Assembly: GCF_036026595.1 (NCBI RefSeq)
Contig: NZ_JARZFX010000008.1
Coordinates: forward strand, 86,420 to 150,419
Reading direction: 5' to 3'
DNA: 64,000 nt
Origin: Virgibacillus_P tibetensis
Lineage (GTDB): Bacteria > Bacillota > Bacilli > Bacillales > Amphibacillaceae
Shown here piece after piece: positions 43,015 through 52,118 of this stretch (positions are counted from its first letter, which is position 1; every line of letters begins with the position of its first letter). The notes beneath the pieces are model-generated. The model made no database searches. It was not told the origin of the DNA and worked only from the letters and a program-made list of their open reading frames with translations. A program made the translations under genes and the position numbers.

Positions 43015-43407
43015 CTAGCGATTTTGTTCAGCTATGTATTCAGCCTGGTATGAATTTTCACCGGCGTGGACAGACAGGAGTGTGTCTGCGTATCCTACGA
43101 GCCGGTTTACAATTTCATCTGCAAGTGCGTATACGAGTGGATGTAATTGTGTATCATACAGTTCGGGTGCATCAAAAATAATGGTTGTATTGATAAATAC
43201 GTCTCGATTACCATAAAGATTGTAATGGATAATTACTTTTCCAGCTGCACCACCGGTATGTTGGTCTTGAAATCCCGGGAGAAACACATACCACTCTTCA
43301 GCGGTCGCTGATCTGAAATTCTTAGTGAAATTTATGCCTTCTATTTCCTTATCAATCCGTTCCTGTAGCTGAGGTTCGATTATAGCAGCTACATTTTTTC
43401 CATTCAT
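43015..43407 (-). CDS. Hypothetical protein (130 aa)
   Basis: This soluble acidic protein has no signal peptide or membrane helix. It contains IIEPQLQERIDKEIEGINF, an aromatic segment EEWYVFLPGFQDQHTG, beta strands KVIIHYNLYG and DVFINTTIIF, and a helical C-terminus. The ATG at 43407 has GGAAGG eleven bases upstream; an earlier TTG is too close to it. I recognise no family. It is flanked by repeats downstream and a 360-base gap upstream. Confidence 0.6.
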   Translation of the reverse strand: MNGKNVAAIIEPQLQERIDKEIEGINFTKNFRSATAEEWYVFLPGFQDQHTGGAAGKVIIHYNLYGNRDVFINTTIIFDAPELYDTQLHPLVYALADEIVNRLVGYADTLLSVHAGENSYQAEYIAEQNR

Positions 43408-43416
43408 GCTGATCAA

Positions 43417-43778
43417 TTCCTTCCCTAGTCATTGAATTACTACTTTGCCCAATAAAATGGACATCATGAAGATTTCAAACTTTTGTTTTCAAAAAGAATT
43501 AACTATCGATTTAGGGGGAAAATACAAATTATAAAATTTACACATAAATTTACAAGAAATATTGTTGGTAATTTTCCCCTGAAACGTTACTGTATCAACA
43601 TATATAAGTAATCGCTTTCTTAACTATATTAAAGCTATTCATGAAGCATAGCAGTAATCTGAAATTCGACTAATTAACTAAATAGAGTAATTCCACCTAA
43701 AATAAATACTCAGAAACCGCATGGACAATCTAAATTTACGATGTTATATTTAGAAAATTATTAATGAGGAGGGTTAAA
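43417..43778. other. Intergenic region with a long-range inverted repeat
   Basis: GGGGAAAAT (43515-43523) and ATTTTCCCC (43571-43579) are exact complements separated by 47 bases of AT-rich sequence. No ORF is evident. The region should hold divergent promoters for the hypothetical gene and the transporter. Confidence 0.4.
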
Positions 43779-44948
43779 ATGCTCAGTATTCCGATTATAG
43801 CTACTGCTATAATTTTCGCATTAATCGCACTAGGAGAATGGATTTCAATTATCTCCAGAGCCCGAATACCGATGTTGCTTACTGCAATGGTTGGTTTTCT
43901 GGCGATGAAGTGGTCAGGCATCTTTCCAGAAGACATTCTGGACAAATCAGGCTTCGCAGCATTGGGAGCTATTTTAATTGGACCGGCAATTGTTCATATG
44001 GGAACATTGATACCCTTCTCGGTACTTAGAAGTCAACTAAAGGCAGTTGCAATTGCATTAGGTGGCGTTGTTGTATCGGGTATTTTAATCTTAACGATTG
44101 TTCCATGGGTATTTGATTACCAGACTGCTGTAGCAGGAGTAGGACCTATTAGTGGGGGAGTAATTGCTTTAATTATCACATCTGAAAAACTGACTGAGAT
44201 TGGACAATCAGCTATTGTGGTTATTCCTGCATTAATCGTTGCTTTTCAGGGTGTAGTGGGGATGCCTTTAGCGTTAAATTTCATGCGGAAATATGCTTTC
44301 AATATCCAGAAGGAAATGGATAACGGTACATTTGTACCAATGAATGGAGCAGATGATTCTATTATTCAAAAACAGTCAGAAGAGAAAAAGAATCCATTGA
44401 AATCAAGCATGACCATGAAGCTGTTTTTTGTATTTGTTGGTGCAGCCCTTGGAGTGGCACTTGGAGAGATAACACCTGTCAATTATAGTTTATGGTGTCT
44501 GGCAATCGGTATCTTCGGCTTAAAGCTTAATGTATTTGAAGGGAAATCTTTGGAGAAAGCAAACTCATTCACCATTACTATGATTGCTATTATCTTTGTT
44601 GTTATAGGTACAATGCAGGATGTTACACCTCAGCAGGTATTAAATAACCTACCAAGTATTCTGCTAATATTAGTGCTTGGGACTATTGGAATTTCCCTTG
44701 GGGGATATATCACTTCAAAACTTGTTAAATGGCATCCATACAAAGGTATGCCAGTAGCATTGACAGCCCTATTTGGTTTCCCGGGTGATTATATACTTTG
44801 TGAGGAAGTAAGCAGAAGTATAGCCAGGAATGAAAAAGAGGAGAAAGCAATTTTTGATGAATTGTTAACACCTATGTTAATTGGTGGATTCACAACTGTT
44901 ACTATAGCGTCAGTAGTAGTTGCTGGACTAATTGTACAAACTTTATAA
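43779..44948 (+). CDS. Putative secondary transporter, paired with amidohydrolase
   Basis: This 389-residue protein has about ten to eleven hydrophobic helices. Conserved-looking loops are GVGPISGGVIALIITSEKLTE and LFGFPGDYILCEEVSRSIA, which recall the re-entrant loops of ion-coupled transporters such as the GltS group, but I cannot name the family. The start at 43779 follows GAGGAGGG; the frame opens 15 bases earlier at the ribosome site. It ends 14 bases before an amidohydrolase gene, so the two form an operon that probably imports a compound and hydrolyses it. Confidence 0.7.
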   Translation: MLSIPIIATAIIFALIALGEWISIISRARIPMLLTAMVGFLAMKWSGIFPEDILDKSGFAALGAILIGPAIVHMGTLIPFSVLRSQLKAVAIALGGVVVSGILILTIVPWVFDYQTAVAGVGPISGGVIALIITSEKLTEIGQSAIVVIPALIVAFQGVVGMPLALNFMRKYAFNIQKEMDNGTFVPMNGADDSIIQKQSEEKKNPLKSSMTMKLFFVFVGAALGVALGEITPVNYSLWCLAIGIFGLKLNVFEGKSLEKANSFTITMIAIIFVVIGTMQDVTPQQVLNNLPSILLILVLGTIGISLGGYITSKLVKWHPYKGMPVALTALFGFPGDYILCEEVSRSIARNEKEEKAIFDELLTPMLIGGFTTVTIASVVVAGLIVQTL

Positions 44949-44962
44949 CTGGAGGAATAAAC

Positions 44963-46207
44963 ATGGCTATTAAAATTGTGAAAAATGGGTTAGTGATTGA
45001 TGGAAATGGTGGAGAGCCAAAAAAGGATAATGTAATTGTAGTTGATGGGGAGCAAATCGTTTATGCAGGACCTGAGCGGGATTATAAATCTACTGGTGAA
45101 GAGATAATTATTGATGCAAAAGGTGGAACTATTCTACCGGGCCTGATCGATACACATGTGCATATGATGATGGAATTTTCGCCGGTTGCCAACAGGCTGG
45201 AAACACCATTCGCGTATAAGTATTACCAGGCAGCAAACTATCTGAAGACCACGTTACATGCGGGAGTAACTTCCGTACGTGATGCGCTAGGTACGGATTT
45301 AGGAGTGAAGAAGGCTGTGGAGAACGGACTCATTCCTGGGCCAAGGTTACAGTTAAGTATAAATGCACTAACCATTACCGGTGGGCACGGTGATGGATAT
45401 ACTGTTTCTGGTAATACTGTAGATCTATTGGACTCGGATTATCCTGGTATGCCTAGTGGGAAATGTGATGGTGTTGAAGAGGTGCGTAAGAAAACTCGTG
45501 AAATGCTGCGTGCTGGAGCCGATGTAATAAAAGTTCATGCAACTGGCGGCGTATTAAGTGCTACTGACCATCCTGAGTTCACCCAATTCTCGCTGGAAGA
45601 ATTGAAGGCAATCGTTGAGGAAGGCCAATTTCGCAAGGGCGTGAGGGTTATGGCCCATGCCCAAGGTGCAGAAGGAATTAAAAATGCTGTAAAGGCTGGC
45701 ATTCATTCAATCGAACATGGTATTTTTCTGGATGATGAAGCAATCGAGTTAATGAAGGAAAACGGTACCTATCTCGTACCTACTTTGCTTGCTCCTGTAG
45801 CTGTTCTGGAAACTGCAGCAGAAACTGGTATGCCAGATTCTGCCGTGCAAAAATCAAAAGAAGTCATTGAACATCATAAAGCAAGTTTTACAAAAGCCTA
45901 TGAAGCAGGTGTGAAAATTGCTATGGGTACGGATGCCGGGGTCATGAAGCATGGTACAAATTTAAGAGAACTTGGGTTAATGGCAGATGCGGGTATGACA
46001 CCAATGGAAACAATAGTAGCTTCAACTAAAACAGCTGCAGAATGTCTAGGTTGGGAGAGTAAGGTTGGTACATTAGAAGCAAATAAGCTTGCAGACATTA
46101 TTATTGTTAAAGGAAATCCATTAGAGGATATTTATTCACTAGCTGATAATGATACCGTACAGGTAGTTATTAAAAATGGAGAAGTAGAAAAAAACACACT
46201 TATTTAA
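44963..46207 (+). CDS. Amidohydrolase family metal-dependent hydrolase (imidazolonepropionase/prolidase-like)
   Basis: This 414-residue cytoplasmic enzyme has the amidohydrolase TIM-barrel pattern. The metal ligands are expected in GLIDTHVHMM (HxH), IKVHATGGV (Lys or His ligand), MAHAQG, SIEHGIFL and MGTDAGV (Asp). The closest recognisable group is that of imidazolonepropionase-like prolidases and arginine carboxypeptidases, which cleave Xaa-Pro or Xaa-Arg bonds or cyclic amides. The C-terminus returns to the small beta domain (KLADIIIVKGNPLEDI). GGAGG precedes the start. It shares an operon with the upstream transporter and ends in a terminator. Confidence 0.9.
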   Translation: MAIKIVKNGLVIDGNGGEPKKDNVIVVDGEQIVYAGPERDYKSTGEEIIIDAKGGTILPGLIDTHVHMMMEFSPVANRLETPFAYKYYQAANYLKTTLHAGVTSVRDALGTDLGVKKAVENGLIPGPRLQLSINALTITGGHGDGYTVSGNTVDLLDSDYPGMPSGKCDGVEEVRKKTREMLRAGADVIKVHATGGVLSATDHPEFTQFSLEELKAIVEEGQFRKGVRVMAHAQGAEGIKNAVKAGIHSIEHGIFLDDEAIELMKENGTYLVPTLLAPVAVLETAAETGMPDSAVQKSKEVIEHHKASFTKAYEAGVKIAMGTDAGVMKHGTNLRELGLMADAGMTPMETIVASTKTAAECLGWESKVGTLEANKLADIIIVKGNPLEDIYSLADNDTVQVVIKNGEVEKNTLI

Positions 46208-46242
46208 GTTAGTAAGTGTAAAGATTTTTATTAACATTGAAG

Positions 46243-46278
46243 AAACACATCGGTCAAAGCAGATCGATGTGTTTTTTA
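46243..46278 (+). terminator. Terminator after the amidohydrolase gene
   Basis: AAACACATCG (46243-46252) pairs with CGATGTGTTT (46265-46274), followed by TTTT. Confidence 0.9.
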
Positions 46279-46328
46279 TGTTAAATTGCAGTTACTGTCC
46301 ATAGAAGGATGGAGGGGGAGTTTGTTAC

Positions 46329-46700
46329 ATGAATCCTTGGCTGTGGTTACTTATACTAGTTGCAATTATCTATGGATTTTTATCTCAGCGCTGGCTGGGG
46401 AAAAGGTTCGGCATTAAAAGAAGTGAGCGACTTGTCTATCAGCATGTTAATAAAATGCATAAGATAGTAGAAAGATTATTAATAATTGGAATTCTGTTGG
46501 TTATGTTCTTGTTTTTGTTCTATTTTCAGGGTGAAGACATTGGCCCGTTATTAGCAACATTCTTTCTCACTTTATTCAGCGTCCGTGCCTTCATAGAATG
46601 GAAGTTTGAAAGAACTCGGAAGGAATACATCTTAACGTTAAATGCCTTAGCCATATTTATTTTCTGCTCGTTGGTATTTTTCACATTTCGATTTTCCTAA
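46329..46700 (+). CDS. DUF4181 membrane protein
   Basis: This 123-residue protein has four membrane helices (about residues 3-18, 48-66, 72-88 and 103-121). It shows the DUF4181 pattern RWLGKRFGI near the N-terminus and RAFIEWKFERTRKEYILTL in the last loop. Function unknown. GGAGGGGG lies about 15 bases before the ATG, with poor spacing. It stands alone between a terminator and the ABC transporter operon. Confidence 0.8.
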   Translation: MNPWLWLLILVAIIYGFLSQRWLGKRFGIKRSERLVYQHVNKMHKIVERLLIIGILLVMFLFLFYFQGEDIGPLLATFFLTLFSVRAFIEWKFERTRKEYILTLNALAIFIFCSLVFFTFRFS

Positions 46701-46837
46701 AGGCAGAACGTGTGAAATGAATTTCTATGAAACTATTTACCGAGTTATAACGTATAGCACGCTAATAGGAAACTGAATATTTACATAAATAACGAGACTG
46801 CAATAATTATGACTTAGTTTTTAAAGGGGAAGCGGTA

Positions 46838-48046
46838 ATGAATCTATCCTTGTTTAGACATGAATTTAAGGTTATGTACAAAAGTAAAAAGAACTTACTG
46901 TTTGTTTTGTTTTTGTCTGCACTGCTTGTAAGTTATTGTTTCGTAATTTTACCAAATGACCAGACTACGGATTCGTTTGATCCCGAGAAAGTGATCCAGG
47001 AGCTAGAGGAGCTGGCAGCAGAGCAAGCAGCAATTGAAGATAGAGGTGCTACAGGTTTCGGTTTATATACTGGTTTGGCTTACTATGCCATGAATGATGC
47101 CTACTATAATTTACATACTAAGATGGTTACAGCGTTTGAAGATAAGGACTTCACTCGATTTCTCCATTTAAGATCTTACTCCGTTCAAAACCACTTAAGT
47201 AATTTTCATGAAGATCAGATAGAGGCATTCTTAGAGTCTCCATTTCCTGGAAAAGATAGATCACATCACTTTCACAAGACAATTATGCGGTATCAGTCAT
47301 ATCTGGATATGGACGCTCCAATTTCTTATGCAATGATCGAGCAAAAGACTGCACTTCAAACATTACTGAACATTGTATCCAGTAACGTTATCTATCTGAT
47401 CCTGTTTTGCGCCATTTATTTCAGCAGTGATATTATATTACGCGATAAAGATAATCGTACAATACTCCAAGGCTTGCCATTGTCCTGGTTTCGCTTGATG
47501 AATATAAAAACGCTTGCTGTATATTTATATACAGTTCTAGTCTTACTAATATTAATCATCTTAGGGATAATAATGATTTCTCTTCAGAATGGCCTGGGTT
47601 TTATCAATATACAAATTCCCGTCATGATTGCCCAGAGAGATTTCAGCATGAATGATTATGGAACGATATCATATTTTTCCTTTATGATGAAAGTTATGTG
47701 CCTTGTTTTGATTATAATCTATTTATTCATTCGTCTTAACACACTACTCAGTTTAATCTTTAAGAATCAAGTGATTGTATTGATGGTAAGTACATTTGTC
47801 TTGTTTTCCGAAAGTATTTATTTCTCGAGAAGAACGCGTGAATTGTTTGGTATAGAGATTAATAAGTTTCCTCAAACGTATTTTGAATTCGGGAAGGTTG
47901 TCTCCGGGGATAAGAATTTCTTAGTCAATCTGGAAACGATCACGTTTGAGAATGGAATTACTGTACTGCTCAGCACGATTCTTATTATTGAAATTGTACT
48001 GTATGTCGTTTCACGGGTCGTAAATAAACGTCGCTTTTATAAATAA
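46838..48046 (+). CDS. ABC-2 type transporter permease
   Basis: This 402-residue membrane protein has one N-terminal helix, a large hydrophilic loop of about 140 residues, then five helices. This is the layout of ABC-2 exporter permeases with an external domain. The start (MNLSLFRHEFKVMYKSKKN) is typical of such permeases. It is first in an operon with a second permease, an ATPase and a lipoprotein, and AAAGGGGAAG precedes the ATG. The transported substrate is unknown. It is not close enough to peptide-antibiotic exporters for me to claim resistance. Confidence 0.85.
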   Translation: MNLSLFRHEFKVMYKSKKNLLFVLFLSALLVSYCFVILPNDQTTDSFDPEKVIQELEELAAEQAAIEDRGATGFGLYTGLAYYAMNDAYYNLHTKMVTAFEDKDFTRFLHLRSYSVQNHLSNFHEDQIEAFLESPFPGKDRSHHFHKTIMRYQSYLDMDAPISYAMIEQKTALQTLLNIVSSNVIYLILFCAIYFSSDIILRDKDNRTILQGLPLSWFRLMNIKTLAVYLYTVLVLLILIILGIIMISLQNGLGFINIQIPVMIAQRDFSMNDYGTISYFSFMMKVMCLVLIIIYLFIRLNTLLSLIFKNQVIVLMVSTFVLFSESIYFSRRTRELFGIEINKFPQTYFEFGKVVSGDKNFLVNLETITFENGITVLLSTILIIEIVLYVVSRVVNKRRFYK

Positions 48047-48077
48047 AACGGCCACTATTGCACAAGGAGTAACGCAT

Positions 48078-49244
48078 ATGTTATGGAATTTTTTTCTGTT
48101 TGAAACTAAATTAATTCTACGTAATCGAAAGAATTTATTCTTGGGGTTATTTCTCTTGCTGTTTTTTTGGTTGTTTTTCTTGTATTACAGTCAAACGGAA
48201 CCAGAATCATTAGAAGACCAAAAAAGACAGGAAGCTAATGTGATAGATTCGATATTCCATTCATTTCCTCTGACACAAGAGGATATGCCAGAGGGACAGG
48301 CAATTTATCAGAATTATGTGGAGCAGTCATCCTTAATAAACTTTCAAATATATTATTTAGGGCTGGACGATGCTAGTGAGGACTATATTGAAAACGGTTT
48401 GAGATTAAACGAGTTGCGAGTGGAAGCTCTAGAACTTGGCAATAGTGGCGTTCCTGATTACCTCCTAAAAACAGAGGAAGAAATCGTAGAAGAAAATGCT
48501 CTTCTAACACATATCCAAGAGCATCAATTACCTCTTCAGCCAGATGTTTTCGTAGCAAGTCACTTTCTCGTTGTCGCGCTAAGTATAATGAGTGGTTTTT
48601 TGTTTTATAGTGTTGTCCTGCTCAGTGGCAGTGAAATACTCGTATATGAACAGCGGCACCGTTCCGTAATGAATGGATTTCCGTTAGGGTTCATGAAAAG
48701 GATTCATGCAAAAATCAGTATTCATTTTATATACATTTTCACCTTCTTAATAGTAGGTTTATTCGCTGGTGGTTTATATGCCGCCAAGGAATCAGGAGTT
48801 GGAGATTTTTCCTATCCGGTGTTAATTTATCAAAACGGAGGCTTTGAGACTATCTCGACGATTCGTTATTTCCAGTATGTCCTTTTAGCGGCTGCCCTGA
48901 CAACGCTTATGGTTTTATACTTATCCGTTTTACTGAACATGATATTTAAAAATGCATATGCTAGTGTGCTAATTGGACTTGGGTTATTTTTCCTGCCAGA
49001 TTTAGTAATGGCTATGGGTGTGGAAACCACGCTGTTGTACACAATTAAATACGTTGACTTCTCCAGCGTATTATCTGGTCATTCAGCGGGTGAATCAGGA
49101 AACACTAAACTGGATTATTGGCATGCGATGCTTGGCTTACTTGGCCTTATTATATTACTTATCAGTATGATTTACGCGAAACTTAAATTTTCGTTTTTTC
49201 CGAAAGCTCCAGCGTTATTAAATAAGGAGGATAGCAATGCTTAA
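48078..49244 (+). CDS. ABC-2 type transporter permease, second subunit
   Basis: This 388-residue permease has the same layout as the preceding gene product: one helix at residues 22-42, a loop of about 120 residues, then five to six helices. N-terminal WNFFLFETKLILRNRKN resembles that of its partner, so the two probably arose by duplication and form a heterodimer. It overlaps the ATPase gene by eight bases. AAGGAG precedes the ATG. Confidence 0.85.
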   Translation: MLWNFFLFETKLILRNRKNLFLGLFLLLFFWLFFLYYSQTEPESLEDQKRQEANVIDSIFHSFPLTQEDMPEGQAIYQNYVEQSSLINFQIYYLGLDDASEDYIENGLRLNELRVEALELGNSGVPDYLLKTEEEIVEENALLTHIQEHQLPLQPDVFVASHFLVVALSIMSGFLFYSVVLLSGSEILVYEQRHRSVMNGFPLGFMKRIHAKISIHFIYIFTFLIVGLFAGGLYAAKESGVGDFSYPVLIYQNGGFETISTIRYFQYVLLAAALTTLMVLYLSVLLNMIFKNAYASVLIGLGLFFLPDLVMAMGVETTLLYTIKYVDFSSVLSGHSAGESGNTKLDYWHAMLGLLGLIILLISMIYAKLKFSFFPKAPALLNKEDSNA

Positions 49245-50136
49245 ATTAAAAAATGTTTCCGTTGCATACAAAGAAAACAAAGTGTTGGACAACTTATCCC
49301 TAACCGCAAGCAAAGGAGAAATTATTGGTCTTGTCGCTCCGAATGGCACTGGAAAAACGACCTTGTTCCATGTCATGGCAAACTTTCTCAAGCCGGATTC
49401 AGGCAATGTGATTTTCAACGAGAAAAATAAGTACAAATCCGAAAAAGAAGAACTAACCATCCATAAACAGCTGGCAACGTTTCCCGATCAAAGTGATTTG
49501 TTTGATGAACTTTCAGGGGTAGATCATATGAAGTTGTATGCGAATATGTGGAAGGGGACAACAGATCACATCCAAGGGATCATTGAAGAATTACATATGA
49601 CAGACTATGTGAAACGTAAGACACGCACCTATTCTTTGGGAATGAGACAAAGGCTCTGTTTCGCCATGATGGCAGCAGCAGACACGCCAATTATGCTGAT
49701 GGACGAAGTGATGAATGGCCTCGATGTAGCAAATGTAGCGTTGATTTCCAACCGGTTAATTAAAATGAAAAAAGAGCAGAAATTAATATTTGTAGCTTCT
49801 CATCTATTAGAAAACCTGGATTTATATGCTGATCGAGTACTTTTTTTAAAGAACGGAAAAATCATTCATGAACAAGATTTAAATGAAGATAATGAAACGT
49901 ATCTTAAAATGGCCCTAAAACCTGAACAGTACCAAAAGCTAAAAGTCGATTACACATTGCCTGCTGAGCATCTTTATATCGCTAAACACTTATTATGTAT
50001 TCCTGTACAGGAAATGAGTATGACAGAACAATCAAAATGGATTGAGCGGCTGCTTTCTTTTAAAGATGAAGAATTGACAATTGGACCCTTGGGGACGGTG
50101 GAATACTATGAAAAATATTACCATGAAAAGAAATAA
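49237..50136 (+). CDS. ABC transporter ATP-binding protein
   Basis: This 299-residue ATPase drives the two upstream permeases. Walker A is APNGTGKTT (about residues 35-43), the Q-loop region is ATFPDQSD, the signature is YSLGMRQRL (serine-leucine-glycine in place of the common SGG) and Walker B is IMLMDEVMNGLD. A switch histidine follows in VASHLLE. The C-terminal 80 residues are an extra domain. AAGGAGG precedes the ATG, which overlaps the permease stop. The 3' end also overlaps the start of the next gene. Confidence 0.93.
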   Translation: MLKLKNVSVAYKENKVLDNLSLTASKGEIIGLVAPNGTGKTTLFHVMANFLKPDSGNVIFNEKNKYKSEKEELTIHKQLATFPDQSDLFDELSGVDHMKLYANMWKGTTDHIQGIIEELHMTDYVKRKTRTYSLGMRQRLCFAMMAAADTPIMLMDEVMNGLDVANVALISNRLIKMKKEQKLIFVASHLLENLDLYADRVLFLKNGKIIHEQDLNEDNETYLKMALKPEQYQKLKVDYTLPAEHLYIAKHLLCIPVQEMSMTEQSKWIERLLSFKDEELTIGPLGTVEYYEKYYHEKK

Positions 50137-50839
50137 TCTTCGCTTGGAGGGGGCAAAAAACAGGCAGAAACTCCAAATTACAGCTATTCTTATCAGCCTA
50201 GCTGTGTTGACAGGCTGTGGTCCGGTCTTTCAGAAATCACCTTCTGAAAAAGTGAAACATTATCAAGCTAATTTTGAAGTTATAGGCAATGAAAAAGATG
50301 AGATGCTGGATAATTTTAGTGAGACATTGTATGAAACGGGTACTCGTGATAATACGGAAGCTAAAGAAGTTATTATTGACTTCATAGATAAGTCTGAGGA
50401 ATTCTCTGTTCCTTCAGGCAGGTATGAAATCAAGGGCGACATAACAGGGAATGTATATATTTATGATGGAAGTGGAGAACTTTTATTTCATGATATATTA
50501 GGCAGTGCATATGGTGTTTCCAGCATTACTGTAGATTTAACGGACGCACATACGATACATGTCGATGGATTGGATTACGTGTCTGTTATTCCTGTTCCCA
50601 CACAGCTTACAACAGAACTTTCAGCTGGTATTTGGGAAGTAGGAATAGATATTGAGCCAGGGAACTATACAATAACCGGTCCTCATGGAGGATTTGGTTA
50701 TTTGCAAATTTTTGATCCAATTGGTGGATCCCAAGTATTTGAGGTGATTAGTACATCAACTGAAAGCAATATTCACTTAAAAGAAGGACAGATACTGCGG
50801 ATTACAGGCATATCGATGATTCATTTTAAATCAAAATAA
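50108..50839 (+). CDS. Putative lipoprotein overlapping the ABC ATPase gene
   Basis: This 243-residue protein has a long basic N-region, a hydrophobic stretch and a lipobox LTGC near residue 37, so it is probably anchored outside the membrane. The mature part contains two similar beta segments: FSVPSGRYEIKGDITGNVYIYD and GIDIEPGNYTITG with GYLQIFDPIG, which suggests a duplicated carbohydrate-binding-like fold. The start is ATG 50108 (or 50123), which overlaps the ATPase gene by 29 bases in another frame; GGTGGA lies upstream. It ends the ABC operon and could be an accessory receptor or immunity lipoprotein. No family named with confidence. Confidence 0.7.
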   Translation: MKNITMKRNNLRLEGAKNRQKLQITAILISLAVLTGCGPVFQKSPSEKVKHYQANFEVIGNEKDEMLDNFSETLYETGTRDNTEAKEVIIDFIDKSEEFSVPSGRYEIKGDITGNVYIYDGSGELLFHDILGSAYGVSSITVDLTDAHTIHVDGLDYVSVIPVPTQLTTELSAGIWEVGIDIEPGNYTITGPHGGFGYLQIFDPIGGSQVFEVISTSTESNIHLKEGQILRITGISMIHFKSK

Positions 50840-50894
50840 AATGAAGCCCTTAAGGCTCCTTTATCAGAAGAATTTTGCTCTATAAAACTCTCTG

Positions 50895-51010
50895 ACAGCA
50901 AGAGCCAAGTCCAGCTCCGACGGACAGGACCCTAGTTCCGATGAAGTTACAGGATCAGTTTCAATCCAATTGGTGAGGCGCCAGGATAGGCGACATGTGA
51001 AACTGGGTGT
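50895..51010. repeat. GC-rich intergenic repeat, partial copy
   Basis: AAGTCCAGCTCCGACGG, ACCCTAGTTCCGATGAAG and the surrounding bases correspond to 42333-42375. The rest of 50840-51111 shows no gene. Confidence 0.6.
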
Positions 51011-51111
51011 AAATGAACTACCTCATAAGATATATGTAGACATTTCAGTGCTTTCTCATTATTACCTATTGTAGCTACGATGTAAAAAAGACTTTTTGAA
51101 TGGAGGTTCCT

Positions 51112-51700
51112 AGTGTTCCTTTATATGCTGTTTTCCTTCCATAGATATTATCAGCTGCTATACGTCCTTGGCGTTTTGCTGGCCAAGCTAATGGAATTAT
51201 AGTTAGTTGTTCATTAGTCTAATCCATAACCTCTATGGCATCCTCGCCTCAATAGCCTAAATATTAGGGTCATTGGTTTGTAAATAGTCATTTACCAGTA
51301 TACCACCGCGTTCCCCCATGTGTAATCCAGCTTCGACTGCAAGTTCATTTTCTGGACGAACCTCAATGGACAGAAAAATTAAATCCGTTTCCACTTCCAG
51401 ACCATTTTGAGTAACGACCTTTGCTCCATTGTTTTTAAATGATTTAACACCTTCGCCTAAGATGAGCCTATGAAACCGCCACCTACAACTACGGCGTGTT
51501 AAGGCTTTTCATTATCAATATAAGCTTTAACATGACCGTTATCAGGAATATTTCTTAACGTGAAAAGTGCTTTTACTTCATCAATTCCAAGGTTAGGTGG
51601 TACGATAGGACGGGCAGCTGGAGAAAAGGTTAATTCATCATACGTTTCTTCATAGAGTTCAACTGACTGCAGATCTTTAACATTAAAATCACACCCGTTG
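51112..51700 (-). pseudogene. Remnant of CoA-disulfide (CoA-persulfide) reductase
   Basis: The minus strand encodes scattered pieces of one flavoprotein: FNVKDLQSVELYEETYDELT and LTFSPAARPIVPP, then VVVGGGFIG after an in-frame stop. GVKSFKNNGAKVVTQ and FLSIEVRPENELAVEAG follow, then LGQQNAKDV after more stops. These match the order of CoA-disulfide reductases, but the N-terminal FAD motif, a central block after GGGFIG and the C-terminal dimer domain are missing. The 5' truncation lies at the cst-type promoter that reads the other way. In some Firmicutes such reductases belong to CstR regulons, so this is a lost member of the neighbouring sulfur module. Confidence 0.85.
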
Positions 51701-51726
51701 ACAAAATACCTGCCAGGGTATATTAT
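51698..51726 (+). promoter_or_regulatory. Promoter with CstR-type operator in the spacer
   Basis: TTGACA (51698-51703), a 17-base spacer and TATTAT (51721-51726) form a standard promoter. ATACCTGCCAGGGTAT (51706-51721) fills the spacer and matches the CstR/CsoR pattern ATACCC-N4-GGGTAT with one mismatch. Bound repressor would block RNA polymerase. Confidence 0.85.
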
Positions 51727-51758
51727 TAAGAACATACTTTAATAAAAGGGAGATCACA

Positions 51759-52118
51759 ATGAACGTACTAATTATAATTTTTATAGGTTTTTCCTTTTTA
51801 TTTCTATATAAAAGGTATATGCCAGTATGGGGAATGGTCAAATACGATTTAACTTATACGCACTATTCTAAAGAAGATGTAATTATATTAGATATTCGAG
51901 ACTATCAGACTTCATGTCGTGAAACTAAAGATGGCACTTTTTGTATTCCGCTTCCGTATTTGAATCGGCATTTTACTGATCTGCCGGATAAAGCTATTAT
52001 TCTTGTTGCATCTAGTCATGTAGAGAAGAACTTAAGTGCAAGGATTTTAAAGAATAAAGGAATGCGGGTTATCGGATATCACTTAACAACAGATGAGAGA
52101 AAGGAGTGTTTCGGATGA
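51759..52118 (+). CDS. Membrane-anchored rhodanese-like protein lacking the active-site cysteine
   Basis: This 119-residue protein has an N-terminal membrane helix (about residues 3-19) and a rhodanese-like domain recognised by VIILDIRDYQTS and the late NLSARILKNKGMRVIGY. Where active rhodaneses have a cysteine in the loop after the central strand, this one reads ILVASSHVEKN. It is therefore probably not a sulfurtransferase, although two other cysteines lie in SCRETKDGTFC. Its stop overlaps the cstR start (ATGA), so it is coupled to the repressor. It may sense or bind sulfur species; that is inference. Confidence 0.75.
   Translation: MNVLIIIFIGFSFLFLYKRYMPVWGMVKYDLTYTHYSKEDVIILDIRDYQTSCRETKDGTFCIPLPYLNRHFTDLPDKAIILVASSHVEKNLSARILKNKGMRVIGYHLTTDERKECFG

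Noticed and set aside
42723..43018. Heptapeptide-repeat ORFs on both strands of the 21-base array
   Set aside because: They exist only because the period is a multiple of three; no start signals and the frames end with the array.
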